DNA from: Streptomyces deccanensis
GTDB taxonomy: Bacteria > Actinomycetota > Actinomycetes > Streptomycetales > Streptomycetaceae
Reading direction: 5' to 3'
NCBI RefSeq assembly: GCF_022385335.1
Contig: NZ_CP092431.1
Coordinates: forward strand, 5,456,001-5,520,000
Length of the DNA stretch: 64,000 nt
The notes below the pieces were generated by a model that worked only from the letters and a program-made list of their open reading frames with translations, made no database searches and was not told the origin of the DNA. Below, piece after piece: positions 1-9,100 of this stretch; position 1 is the first letter of the stretch; each line of letters starts with the position of its first letter. Position numbers and translations under genes: made by a program.

Positions 1-2
1 CG

Positions 3-524
3 GTGGTGCTGATGGTGATGGCCGTGATCAGCGCCCTGATCGTGGTGTTCACCGGCGCCCTCGCCAAGGAGGTCGGCACCGCGCTCGGGGTCGGGGACAC
101 AGCGCTCACCGTGTGGTCGATCGCGAAGTGGCCGGTGCTGGTCCTGCTGGTCACGATCATGATCGCGGTCCTGTACTGGGCCACCCCGAACGCCAAGGTC
201 CGCGGCTTCCGCTGGATCACCCCGGGCAGTCTGCTCGCCCTGCTGATCTGGATGGCCGCCTCCGCCGGCTTCGCGTTCTACGTGGCCAACTTCGGCTCGT
301 ACAACAGGACCTACGGCGCCATCGCGGGCGTGATCATCTTCCTGGTGTGGCTGTGGATCACCAATCTGGCGATCCTGCTCGGCCTGGAGTTCGACGCCGA
401 ACTGGCGCGTCAGCGGGCCCTGGCGGGCGGCCATCCGCCCCACGAGGAGCCGTACGTCGAACCGCGCGACACCCGCAAGTGGGACGAGGAGGACCGACGG
501 CGCCTCGGCGTCGACGGTCAATGA
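3..524 (+). CDS. YihY/BrkB-family inner membrane protein, C-terminal part
   Basis: The reading frame is open at the window edge, so the N-terminus is missing. The 173 visible residues hold about four hydrophobic segments (near residues 3-20, 45-62, 74-95 and 105-127). Between them lie the family-like stretches YWATPNAKVRGFRWITPG and YGAIAGVIIFLVWLWITN. A charged cytoplasmic tail ends at residue 173. This is the usual C-terminal half of YihY/BrkB proteins, which are six-pass membrane proteins of unsettled function (formerly mis-named ribonuclease BN). The next gene is codirectional, about 105 bases away. Confidence 0.85.
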   Translation: MVLMVMAVISALIVVFTGALAKEVGTALGVGDTALTVWSIAKWPVLVLLVTIMIAVLYWATPNAKVRGFRWITPGSLLALLIWMAASAGFAFYVANFGSYNRTYGAIAGVIIFLVWLWITNLAILLGLEFDAELARQRALAGGHPPHEEPYVEPRDTRKWDEEDRRRLGVDGQ

Positions 525-630
525 CGGTTCACGGCGGTCGGTGACGGTGGCTGACGGCCCGGCGCGGGGACACGCCGTCGGATGGACCATCGGGCCGGTT
601 TGCGCGGCTCATGGTCATATCTTGCGGAAT

Positions 631-1695
631 ATGACGAAATGGCATATTGGCTATCTGGCGTGCGTCGCGGCGGTCATCGGGGTGGGGCTCGGGGCCGCCC
701 CGCAGGCCGTCGCCCACCACCCGACCCATGTGGTCTTCCCCGGCGAGTCCATCCAGCAGGCGGTCGACGCGGCGGCGCCCGGCGACACGGTGCTCGTGGC
801 CTCCGGCACCTACCGCGAGAGCGTCCGGATCGGCACCCACGGCATCACCCTGCGCGGCATGGGCCCCCGCACCGTCGTCGAACCGGCCGCGACCAAGGCC
901 GCCGACGGGTGCGGCGACGCCGGCAACGGCATCTGTGTGATCGGCACGAAGGACCACAAGGTCGAGGACGTCACCGTCGCCAACCTGACCGTGACCGGCT
1001 TCACCGGCTCCGGGGTCTTCGCGCAGGACACCGACCGGCTCACCGTGCGGCACGTGACCGCCGTCAAGAACGGCGTGTGGGGCATCGCCCAGGAGCGCTC
1101 GGTGCGCGGCGTGTTCCGCAAGAACACCGCCCGGGACAACGGCGACGCCGGACTGTTCCTCGCGAACACCGTCAAGGCCGAGCAGGGCGCCACGGACAGC
1201 GGCGGCACCGTCGTCGCCCACAACCGCCTGGAGGGCAACCGGATCGGCTTGACCGTCCGGCGGCTGCGCAACCTCACCGTGGCGGACAACCACGTCACCG
1301 GCAACTGCGCGGGCGTCTTCGTCGTCGGCGACGAGAACAAGCCGAGGGCCGGCGCCCTGACCGTGCGGGACAACCTCATCGACCGCAACAACAAGTCCTG
1401 CCCGAAGACCGCGCGACTGGACGCCCTCCAGGGCACCGGCATCGTGCTGACCGGCGCCGAGGACACCCTGGTCACCCGGAACCGAATCACCGGCAACGCC
1501 GGCGCCTCCCCGCTGTCGGGCGGCATCGTCGTGTGGAAGAGCTTCGTGGGCACCACCAGCGAGCGGAACCGAATCACCGAGAACGTGCTGGAGAACAACG
1601 CCCCGGCGGACATCGTCAACACGGACACCGCGGGCAAGGGCAACACCTTCTCCGGCAACACCTGCGCGGCGTCCAAGCCCGCCGGACTGTGCTGA
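631..1695 (+). CDS. secreted right-handed parallel beta-helix protein
   Basis: A 354-residue protein starting at the ATG that opens a clear signal peptide (MTKWHIGYLACVAAVIGVGL, cleavage near AQAVA/HH). Starts further upstream would put a charged non-signal segment in front. After the signal, the motif GESIQQAVDAAAPGDTVLVASG is followed by repeated short turns such as N-x-L-T-V and G-I-x-V, the pattern of NosD/pectate-lyase-like beta-helices. Four cysteines may pair outside the cell. The likely role is binding or cleaving a polysaccharide, but no catalytic residues can be assigned. The region just upstream is locally AT-rich and could carry the promoter. Confidence 0.75.
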   Translation: MTKWHIGYLACVAAVIGVGLGAAPQAVAHHPTHVVFPGESIQQAVDAAAPGDTVLVASGTYRESVRIGTHGITLRGMGPRTVVEPAATKAADGCGDAGNGICVIGTKDHKVEDVTVANLTVTGFTGSGVFAQDTDRLTVRHVTAVKNGVWGIAQERSVRGVFRKNTARDNGDAGLFLANTVKAEQGATDSGGTVVAHNRLEGNRIGLTVRRLRNLTVADNHVTGNCAGVFVVGDENKPRAGALTVRDNLIDRNNKSCPKTARLDALQGTGIVLTGAEDTLVTRNRITGNAGASPLSGGIVVWKSFVGTTSERNRITENVLENNAPADIVNTDTAGKGNTFSGNTCAASKPAGLC

Positions 1696-1738
1696 CCGCG
1701 CCGAGGTCGTCCATGAACGCGAACAAGGAGGGCGTCGT

Positions 1739-2848
1739 ATGACGACCGCTCAGACCAGACCGGCGGGGGAGCCGTCACCCACCGCCCGCACCACGCGGAC
1801 CCAGGCCGTCCACACGTCCGCCCAGGGCACCCAGGCCGCCCCGCCGCCACCCATGCGGTTCAGGGAACTCGTCTTCGGCGCGGCGGTCGCCGGCGCCCTG
1901 CGCGCCGCCGCCCGGCTTGGCGTCGCCGACGCCCTCGACGACACCCCGCTGTCCGCGGAGGACCTCGCGGCGGCGGTGAAGGCCCAACCGAAGCCGCTGC
2001 GGCGGCTGTTGCGGGCCCTGTCCTGCCACGGCGTGTTCACCGAACGGCCCGACGGGACGTTCGCGCACACCGACATGTCCCGGCTGCTGCGCGAGGACGA
2101 CCCGCACAGCCTGCGCGCCATCGCCCTGTGGTGCACCGAACCGTGGACCTGGGACGCCTGGCCGAAGCTCGACGAGGCGGTGCGCTCCGGCCACAACGTC
2201 GTCGAGGACCTGTACGGCAAGGAGTTCTTCGTCTACCTCAACGAGGACGCCCCGGAGTCGGCCGACGTCTTCAACCGGGCCATGACGACCTCCAGCGTCC
2301 AGTCCGCGCGGGACGTCGCCGACTTCCTCGACCTGTCGGGGAGTTCGTCCGTCGCCGACATCGGCGGCGGGCAGGGCCACGTGGTCGCCAGCCTGCTGGA
2401 GAAGCACCCCGACCTGCACGGCACCCTGCTCGACCTGCCGCGCGTGGTGGAGAACGCCGACCCCCGGCTGCGACCGGGCGGCGCGCTCGCGGACCGCACC
2501 CGCGTCGTCCCCGGCGACTGCCGCGAGGCCGTCCCGGTCCGGGCCGACGTGTACGTCATCAAGAACATCCTGGAGTGGGACGACGACAGCACCGCCCGGC
2601 TGCTGCGCAACGTCATCGGGGCCGGCGGCCCCGGCACCCGGGTCGTCGTCATCGAGAACCTCGTCGACGACTCGCCGTCGATGCGGTTCAGCACCGCGAT
2701 GGACCTGCTGCTGCTCCTCAACGTCGGCGGGGCCAAGCACACCACCGAGAGCATGACCTCCCGGCTGACGGCCGCGGGGCTGGTCATCGACGACGTACGG
2801 CCGGTCAACGCCTATCTGCACGCGTTCGACTGCCACGTGCCCGAATGA
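1739..2848 (+). CDS. SAM-dependent O-methyltransferase (plant-type family 2)
   Basis: A 369-residue protein with ATG start after a strong AAGGAGGG site. An unusual Pro/Thr-rich stretch of about 40 residues precedes the dimerisation/winged-helix part (AARLGVADALDD). The Rossmann methyltransferase domain follows, with the SAM loop VADIGGGQGHV and the family signature IKNILEWDDD. It resembles the O-methyltransferases that decorate aromatic polyketides. It lies convergent to the spore-pigment operon with one hairpin between them. A pigment-tailoring role is therefore plausible but is inferred from position only. Confidence 0.85.
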   Translation: MTTAQTRPAGEPSPTARTTRTQAVHTSAQGTQAAPPPPMRFRELVFGAAVAGALRAAARLGVADALDDTPLSAEDLAAAVKAQPKPLRRLLRALSCHGVFTERPDGTFAHTDMSRLLREDDPHSLRAIALWCTEPWTWDAWPKLDEAVRSGHNVVEDLYGKEFFVYLNEDAPESADVFNRAMTTSSVQSARDVADFLDLSGSSSVADIGGGQGHVVASLLEKHPDLHGTLLDLPRVVENADPRLRPGGALADRTRVVPGDCREAVPVRADVYVIKNILEWDDDSTARLLRNVIGAGGPGTRVVVIENLVDDSPSMRFSTAMDLLLLLNVGGAKHTTESMTSRLTAAGLVIDDVRPVNAYLHAFDCHVPE

Positions 2849-2852
2849 CGGG

Positions 2853-2899
2853 CGACGGGCCGCCGGGCACGCGCGTCGCGCGTGCCCGGCGGCCCGTCG
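2853..2899. terminator. bidirectional terminator hairpin
   Basis: Two perfectly complementary 23-base arms (2853-2875 and 2877-2899) around one central base, so a real loop would open a few pairs. It sits exactly between the convergent methyltransferase stop and the ORFVII stop. It has no U-tract, as is usual for Streptomyces terminators. Confidence 0.8.
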
Positions 2900-2905
2900 G
2901 TGCGT

Positions 2906-3238
2906 TCAGGAGCGGTTGTCCCGCTCCCAGCGGTAGAAGCAGTGCGCCATCGCGTCCTTCGGGGAGCGCCAGGTCGCCGGGTCGTACGCGCTGACGTACG
3001 CCGACAGCCGTTCGCTGATGGCCCGGAACTCGGGGTGCCCGGCCATCTTCGTGATGGTGGGCGTGGGGTCCCGCTCGGACTCGACGAGGTGGATGTACAC
3101 GTCGTCGAACTGGAAGAGGCTGCGCCGGGAGACCCCGATGAGGTGCGGCAGCTCCCCCCGGTCGGACTCCTCGAAGATCTTGGCGATGTCCGGGGCGGCG
3201 CCCGGGGTCATCCGGGCGACGATCAGGGATTGGTGCAT
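2906..3238 (-). CDS. whiE ORFVII: spore pigment polyketide cyclase, TcmI type (whiE ORFVII-like)
   Basis: A 110-residue single-domain protein matching the size of TcmI-type cyclases. It begins MHQSLIVARMTPGA and contains FEESDRGELPHLIGVSRR and LFQFDDVYIHLVES, the ferredoxin-like alpha/beta barrel pattern of this family. TcmI-type enzymes close late rings of aromatic polyketides. The start was set at the internal ATG because the upstream in-frame extension overlaps the intergenic gap and has arginine-rich non-family sequence. It is the last gene of the pigment operon, 44 bases after ORFVI. Confidence 0.9.
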   Translation of the reverse strand: MHQSLIVARMTPGAAPDIAKIFEESDRGELPHLIGVSRRSLFQFDDVYIHLVESERDPTPTITKMAGHPEFRAISERLSAYVSAYDPATWRSPKDAMAHCFYRWERDNRS

Positions 3239-3282
3239 GGGTGTCGTTCTCCGTCCGAATACGGGGGTCGGGTTCGGCCGTC

Positions 3283-4021
<739 letters not shown>

Positions 4022-4098
4022 GCGGTTCTCTCCTTGATGCGTCGGGTGCGTCGGGGTGCGTCGTGAGGGTGGTCGGGGGTGGTGGTCGGGAGGGGTGG

Positions 4099-5358
4099 TC
4101 AGGTGGTGGCGCCGGGGCCGAGTCGGAGTACCAGCGCCGCGTTCGACCCCATGAGGCCCCGGCTGAGGACCAGCGCCGTGCGCGGCTCGGCGGCGCGGGC
4201 GCGGGCGGTGACGAGGTCGAGGTCGTGGCAGACGTCGAAGACGTTCGGGGTGGGCGGGATGACGCCGTGCTCCATCGCGAGCACCGCCGCCGCCACGTCC
4301 AGCACGGCCGCCGCGCCGTTGCCCCGGCCGACGGCGGTCTTCGGCGCCGTGACGGGGACCCGGGTGCCGTGCGCGCCGAGGGCGTCCGTGATCGCCAGGG
4401 CCTCGGCGCGGTCCGCCTCCGGGGTGCCGAGGGCGTCGGCGAAGACCACGTCGATCTCCTCCGGGGCGCAGCCGGCCTCCGCGAGGGCGCCCCGGATCGC
4501 CTCGGCGAGGCCCGCCCGGGACTCCTCCCAGCGGGAGGCGCCGGTGAACGTCGCCGCGTGGCCCGCCAGGTGGGCCCGCACGGGCGCGCCGCGTTCCCGG
4601 GCCGTCTCCTCGGCCTCCACGACCAGCATCGCGCCGCCCTCGGCGGGCACGAAACCGCAGGCCGCGGCGGTGAAGGGACGGTAGGCGCGGTCCGGGTCGG
4701 CCACGGTGCTCAGCTCCGGGTAGCCGAGCTGGCAGACCACCGAGTAGGGGGCGAGCGGCGCCTCCGTCGCGCCGGTCACCATCACGTCGGTGCCGCGCCG
4801 CACGGCCCGCGCCGCGTGCGCCACGGCGTCGAGGCCGCCGGCCTCGTCGGAGGCGATCACCCCGCAGGGGCCCTTGAAGCCCCGGCGGATGGAGATCTGG
4901 CCGGTGCTGGCGGCGTAGAACCAGGCGATGGACTGGTACGGGCCGACGAAGCGGCTGCCCTTGGACCACAGCTGCTGCAGCTCCCGCTGCCCGAACTCGC
5001 CGCCGCCGGAGCCGGCCGCCGTGACCACGCCCACCGAGAACGGGGCCGCGTCGGTCGCGGGCCGGTCCAGGCGGGCGTCGTCGAGCGCCTGGTCGGCGGC
5101 GGCCATCGCGAAGTGCGTGAACCGGTCGGTCTGGACGAGGTAGCGCTCCTCGACCGCCGAGGGCGGGTCGAAGTTCCGCACCTCGCCCGCCACCTTCAGC
5201 GGCAGGTGCTCGCAGCCCTCGCGGGTGACCCGGTCCAGGACGCTGATGCCCTCCCGGGTCGACTTCCAGAAGGTCTCGGTGCTGGTCCCGTTGGGCGCCA
5301 CCACGCCGATTCCGGTGACGGCCGCGCGCCGAGGACGCCGCGTGCTCCGTTCGCTCAT
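4099..5358 (-). CDS. whiE ORFIV: ketosynthase chain-length factor, KS-beta (whiE ORFIV-like)
   Basis: 419 residues of thiolase fold, the inactive partner of the minimal PKS that sets chain length and helps prime. The active-site cysteine region reads [13 protein letters not shown]. Aligned on the GLD triplet, the residue in place of the KS-alpha cysteine is Glu172, where most chain-length factors carry Gln. The ATG overlaps the KS-alpha stop in an ATGA arrangement, so translation is coupled and equal stoichiometry is expected. The much longer in-frame extension upstream is the shadow of KS-alpha. Confidence 0.93.
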   Translation of the reverse strand: MSERSTRRPRRAAVTGIGVVAPNGTSTETFWKSTREGISVLDRVTREGCEHLPLKVAGEVRNFDPPSAVEERYLVQTDRFTHFAMAAADQALDDARLDRPATDAAPFSVGVVTAAGSGGGEFGQRELQQLWSKGSRFVGPYQSIAWFYAASTGQISIRRGFKGPCGVIASDEAGGLDAVAHAARAVRRGTDVMVTGATEAPLAPYSVVCQLGYPELSTVADPDRAYRPFTAAACGFVPAEGGAMLVVEAEETARERGAPVRAHLAGHAATFTGASRWEESRAGLAEAIRGALAEAGCAPEEIDVVFADALGTPEADRAEALAITDALGAHGTRVPVTAPKTAVGRGNGAAAVLDVAAAVLAMEHGVIPPTPNVFDVCHDLDLVTARARAAEPRTALVLSRGLMGSNAALVLRLGPGATT

Positions 5359-6623
5359 CGTGTCTTCTCCCTCGGCAGACTCATGACCACCGCGGACTGG
5401 AAGCCGCCGAACCCGCTGCCCACGGAAAGCACGTTGGTCAGCTTCCGCTCGCGGGCGACGCGCGGGACGTAGTCCAGGTCGCACTCGGGGTCCGGGGTCT
5501 CGTAGTTCGCGGTGGGCGGGACGACCTGGTGCGCCAGGGCCAGCGCGCAGGCGACGACCTCGATGGCGCCGATCGCGCCCAGCGAGTGGCCCACCATGGA
5601 CTTGATGGAGCTCATGGGCGTGTCGTAGGCGTGCGCGCCGAGCGTGCGTTTGACGGCGGCCGTCTCGTGCCGGTCGTTCTGCTTGGTGCCCGAGCCGTGC
5701 GCGTTGACGTAGTCGACGGCCGTGCGGTCGATCCGGGCGTGGTCGAGGGCGTCCTCGATGGCCCGTGCCATCTCCAGGCCCTCCGTGGTCAGACCGGTCA
5801 TGTGGTAGGCGTTGCCGAAGGTGGCGTAGCCGCCGATCTCGCAGTACACGTGCGCGCCCCGGGCCCGGGCGTGCTCCAGCTCCTCCAGGACGAGGACGGC
5901 TCCGCCCTCGCCCATCACGAAGCCGTTGCGGTCGGCGTCGAAGGGGCGGGAGGCGTGGGCCGGGTCGTCGTTGTTGGGGGAGGTGGCCTTGATCGCGTCG
6001 AAGCAGGCCATGGTGATCGGGGAGATCGGCGAGTCCGACGCCCCGGCTATGCAGATGTCGGCGCGGCCCTCCTCGATGGTGTGGAAGGCGTACCCGACGG
6101 CGTCGAGGCCCGAGGTGCAGCCGGTGGAGACGGTCTGCACCGGCCCGCGCGCCTCGAAGCGTTCGGCGACGGTGGAGGCGAGGGTGCTGGGCGCGAACGC
6201 CCGGTGCAGATGCGGACCGGCCTCCCGGTGGTCCACGTCCCAACGCTGCCCGCTGTGGCTGACCAGCACGTAGTCGTGCTCCAGCCGGGTGGTGCCGCCG
6301 ACCGCGGTGCCCAGGGACACCCCGACCCGCCAGGGGTTCTCGGCGGCGAGGTCGAGGCCGGAGTCCCGTACCGCCTCCTCCCCGGCGACCAGGGCGAACT
6401 GGATGTACCGGTCGCAGCGGGCGATCACGTCCGCGTCCAGTCCGTGGGCCGCCGGGTCGAAGTCGCACTCGGCGGCGATCCGCGAACGCAGCCCGGACGG
6501 GTCGAAGAAGGTGATGCCGCGCGTCGCCGTACGGCCGCCCGCCAGGAGGTCCCAGAACGCCGGGACGCCGATGCCGCCGGGGGCGACGATGCCTATGCCG
6601 GTGACCGCCACGCGCCTGGTCAT
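5355..6623 (-). CDS. whiE ORFIII: beta-ketoacyl synthase, KS-alpha (whiE ORFIII-like)
   Basis: 422 residues. The catalytic cysteine is Cys169 in [15 protein letters not shown]. The partner histidines lie in [12 protein letters not shown] and [14 protein letters not shown]. It condenses malonyl units on the ACP to build the spore-pigment backbone. It overlaps the cupin gene upstream (ATGA) and the chain-length factor downstream (ATGA), which fixes both start and stop and shows a coupled operon. Confidence 0.95.
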   Translation of the reverse strand: MTRRVAVTGIGIVAPGGIGVPAFWDLLAGGRTATRGITFFDPSGLRSRIAAECDFDPAAHGLDADVIARCDRYIQFALVAGEEAVRDSGLDLAAENPWRVGVSLGTAVGGTTRLEHDYVLVSHSGQRWDVDHREAGPHLHRAFAPSTLASTVAERFEARGPVQTVSTGCTSGLDAVGYAFHTIEEGRADICIAGASDSPISPITMACFDAIKATSPNNDDPAHASRPFDADRNGFVMGEGGAVLVLEELEHARARGAHVYCEIGGYATFGNAYHMTGLTTEGLEMARAIEDALDHARIDRTAVDYVNAHGSGTKQNDRHETAAVKRTLGAHAYDTPMSSIKSMVGHSLGAIGAIEVVACALALAHQVVPPTANYETPDPECDLDYVPRVARERKLTNVLSVGSGFGGFQSAVVMSLPREKTR

Positions 6624-7075
6624 GAGCGGACCCGGGTGTGTTCGGCCGCCCGTGCGGCGTGCGCCGCCTCCACCGGGATCGGTACGCCGTTCGCGTCCTC
6701 GGTGTCGACGTGGCCGAGCGGCGGGCTCGGGGCCAGCGGACCGAGGTGGAAGACCATGCGGGCCTCCACGTTGCCGACGTTGCGGAAGCGGTGGCGCATG
6801 TGGGCGGGGATCAGCAGCCCCTGCTCGGGTCGGAGTTCGTGGGCCTCGCCGTCGAGGTCGACCTCCAGCTGCCCGCAGATGACGTAGATGAACTCCTCGG
6901 AGTACGGGTGGTAGTGCTCGGCGATGCGGTCGCCGGGCGCCACGATGGCCACGCCCATGAAACCGCTGGTCGAGCCGACGGTGGTGGGGGTGAGCATGGC
7001 GCGCAGATCGCCGCCGCGCCGGGTGTTGGGCTCGACCTCGCTGACATCCACGACTCTGGGATGGCGATTGATCAC
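6620..7075 (-). CDS. whiE ORFII: cupin-domain pigment protein (whiE ORFII-like)
   Basis: 151 residues, single cupin fold. The metal-site motif is [15 protein letters not shown], with a second-motif His in [15 protein letters not shown]. Start GTG at 7075 follows GGAGGAAC with good spacing and gives the usual N-terminus [16 protein letters not shown]. In whiE clusters this protein is needed for normal pigment but its exact reaction is not established. The stop overlaps the KS-alpha ATG. Confidence 0.9.
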   Translation of the reverse strand: MINRHPRVVDVSEVEPNTRRGGDLRAMLTPTTVGSTSGFMGVAIVAPGDRIAEHYHPYSEEFIYVICGQLEVDLDGEAHELRPEQGLLIPAHMRHRFRNVGNVEARMVFHLGPLAPSPPLGHVDTEDANGVPIPVEAAHAARAAEHTRVRS

Positions 7076-7116
7076 GACGTTCCTCCGAACGTGGGCTGCG
7101 GACTGGTGAGAGGGGG

Positions 7117-8271
7117 TCAGGCGTCGGGCGCCCGGCGGTCGGTGACGAGGTCCATGCGGGCGACCGTGAGCAGCCGGGCGGGGGCCTCGTCCCTGGGCGA
7201 GCCGTCCATGCCGAGGGCGGCGCCGTCGAGGAGCGCCGTCAGCTCGGCCGCGCGGGCGCGGTCGGTGAGCCCGAGCACGGGGCCCGGGTCGGCGTCGAGG
7301 CCGCCGCGTACGTCGACCAGCCGCACCACGATGTCGTCGCGCTGGAAGATCGTGCTGCGCAGCACCGGGCCCTGCGGGTCGTCCGCCGCCGCCTCGTCCT
7401 GCCGGGCGAGCAGCTCGGCCAGCCGCAGTCCGCGGCCCTCCCGGGCCGGGTAGTACAGCGCGTGCCGTACGGCGTCGGGGCTCTCCTGGCCGGCCGTCAC
7501 ATGGTGCACGGCGGGCAGCGCCGCGCGGGTGAAGAAGACCCGGGCCGAGTCGGGGTCGTCGAGGTCCCGGTCCTGCTCCAGATAGGGGTTGATGGCCTCC
7601 TCGACGGCCCGCACCTCGGGCTGCCGGGCCACGTGCCGCAGCGCGGCGAGCAGGTCGCCCCGCACCTCGACGGCGCGGACCACCCGGTTGCCGTGCATGA
7701 ACAGGGAGGTGCGGCACAGCCGGGTGGTGTCGTCGACCCTCGGCTCCGGCGCGGCGTAGTCGGCGAGGATCTTGGCGACCTTCTCCTCGCTGCCCGGCTT
7801 GACCGTGAAGGTGAGCGCGTGCCGGATCAGGCCGTCGCCGATGCGGGGAGAGGTCTGCAGCCGGCGCTCGCCCGCCTCGGCCTCCACCGCCGGGCCGCCG
7901 GTCTCGCGGACGATGTGGAAGCGCAGCGAGCGGGTGTCGCGCACGCAGTCGTGCAGCGGCCGCACCATCTGCACGTGTTCCTCGCTGTTCACCCAGGTGA
8001 GGAAGGGCGGGGCGCTCTCCCACTCGCTGGTGATGAGCCATTGGGAGGGGTTCTCGATGGACTGGCAGAGCTGGTCGCTGACGTGTCCGGGGACCGACGC
8101 GACCTGGTTGCACAGCTGCTCGTACGCCTCCAGGAACTGCTGCTGGGCGCCGTCGTAGACGTCCACGAGGAGGACGACACGGAGCCGGGAGCCGTCGAAG
8201 ACGGACTGGGAGACCCGCTGCGACACCTGTCGCCGCAGTGACTCGGTAACACGTTCGGACGTGGTGGTCAT
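7117..8271 (-). CDS. whiE ORFI: spore pigment biosynthesis protein with ABM-like domains (whiE ORFI-like)
   Basis: 384 residues, first gene of the pigment operon. The sequence looks like two dimeric alpha/beta-barrel (antibiotic monooxygenase-like) modules, with [18 protein letters not shown] and a later [21 protein letters not shown]. Start ATG 8271 was preferred because GAGGAG lies 11 bases upstream; a GTG three codons earlier sits only two bases from it. About 225 bases upstream separate it from the next gene and should hold the developmental (whiE P1-like) promoter. No consensus could be fixed by eye. Confidence 0.88.
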   Translation of the reverse strand: MTTTSERVTESLRRQVSQRVSQSVFDGSRLRVVLLVDVYDGAQQQFLEAYEQLCNQVASVPGHVSDQLCQSIENPSQWLITSEWESAPPFLTWVNSEEHVQMVRPLHDCVRDTRSLRFHIVRETGGPAVEAEAGERRLQTSPRIGDGLIRHALTFTVKPGSEEKVAKILADYAAPEPRVDDTTRLCRTSLFMHGNRVVRAVEVRGDLLAALRHVARQPEVRAVEEAINPYLEQDRDLDDPDSARVFFTRAALPAVHHVTAGQESPDAVRHALYYPAREGRGLRLAELLARQDEAAADDPQGPVLRSTIFQRDDIVVRLVDVRGGLDADPGPVLGLTDRARAAELTALLDGAALGMDGSPRDEAPARLLTVARMDLVTDRRAPDA

Positions 8272-8497
8272 CCTGCGCACATCTCCTCGGTGGGGGGCTA
8301 GAGAAGGGCGAACGTCGGCCGGACCGGCGTGACGTCGGCGTGCCTCGATCCTGAGCCCGGCCCCTCGGGCGCGCGACTCGTATGCACTGCGCGGGTGACC
8401 GGTGCACCGGGCGGGTGACGGGGGGTCGGGCCGGTGACCGGCCGGGCCGTCGGGCGGCGGCGCGGCCGGTCACGGCGGCTATCGCGCCCGGCACGGG

Positions 8498-8911
8498 TCA
8501 GGCCACGCCGGTGGCGGTCTTCTTGCGGCGCGCCGCGTACAGGCCGGTCCCGGCGACGGCCAGGACGGCCAGCCCGCCCGCGGTCACGGCCGGGGCGGCG
8601 AGGCCGCCACCGCCGGTGTGGATCCCGCCGCTGGGCTTCTCGTGCCCGCCGCCCCAGGACTCCTCGTCGTGCCCGCCGCTGCGGGAGCCGTCCTCCTGCT
8701 TGCCGCTCCAGGAGCCGCCGTCCTGCTTCCCGCTCCAGGACCCCTCGTCCTGCTGGGCGCTCCCGGAGCCCGCCTTGTCCTGCCCCTTGTCGTGCTCGCT
8801 GTAGGAGGAGTCCGAGCCGTCCCAGCCCCCGGACGCGTACGCGACGGGCGCGCCGAGCGCGAGGAGGGCCGAGGCCGCCGCGGTGGCCATGAGCATTCGA
8901 ACAGAGCGCAT
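8498..8911 (-). CDS. small cell-surface protein with repeats and C-terminal membrane anchor
   Basis: 137 residues: signal peptide (about 1-26, cut after PVAYA), then a very hydrophilic Gly/Ser/Asp-rich region with near-repeats GSWSGKQDGGSWSGKQEDG. A short GGIHTGGGG, one membrane segment (about 104-125) and a basic tail ARRKK follow. This is the layout of a wall- or membrane-anchored Streptomyces surface protein. No LPXTG or LAXTG sortase motif was found; the HTGGG stretch is at most degenerate. It sits between pigment ORFI and the ORFVIII-type hydroxylase, where S. coelicolor has no gene, on the same strand as both. Confidence 0.75.
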   Translation of the reverse strand: MRSVRMLMATAAASALLALGAPVAYASGGWDGSDSSYSEHDKGQDKAGSGSAQQDEGSWSGKQDGGSWSGKQEDGSRSGGHDEESWGGGHEKPSGGIHTGGGGLAAPAVTAGGLAVLAVAGTGLYAARRKKTATGVA

Positions 8912-9100
8912 CTGACGATCCTTCCGTCGGCGGGGCGGGCAGCCGACGCTTCGTCAGCTGTGGTGACCCGCCCCCGACGTGATCCACCGTCAGACAGCAC
9001 TCCCGACCCCACCACTCAAGACGATCACTCGGGTGAACCCGCCCGCCCGTCGGGCGAGTTCACGGGGAGACGGGCTGGTCCTCCGCCCGGTCGGACGGGC

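Noticed and set aside
4099..6468. Apparent 789-residue chain-length factor
   Set aside because: Residues upstream of MSERSTRR are the shadow of KS-alpha; the ATGA overlap fixes the start.
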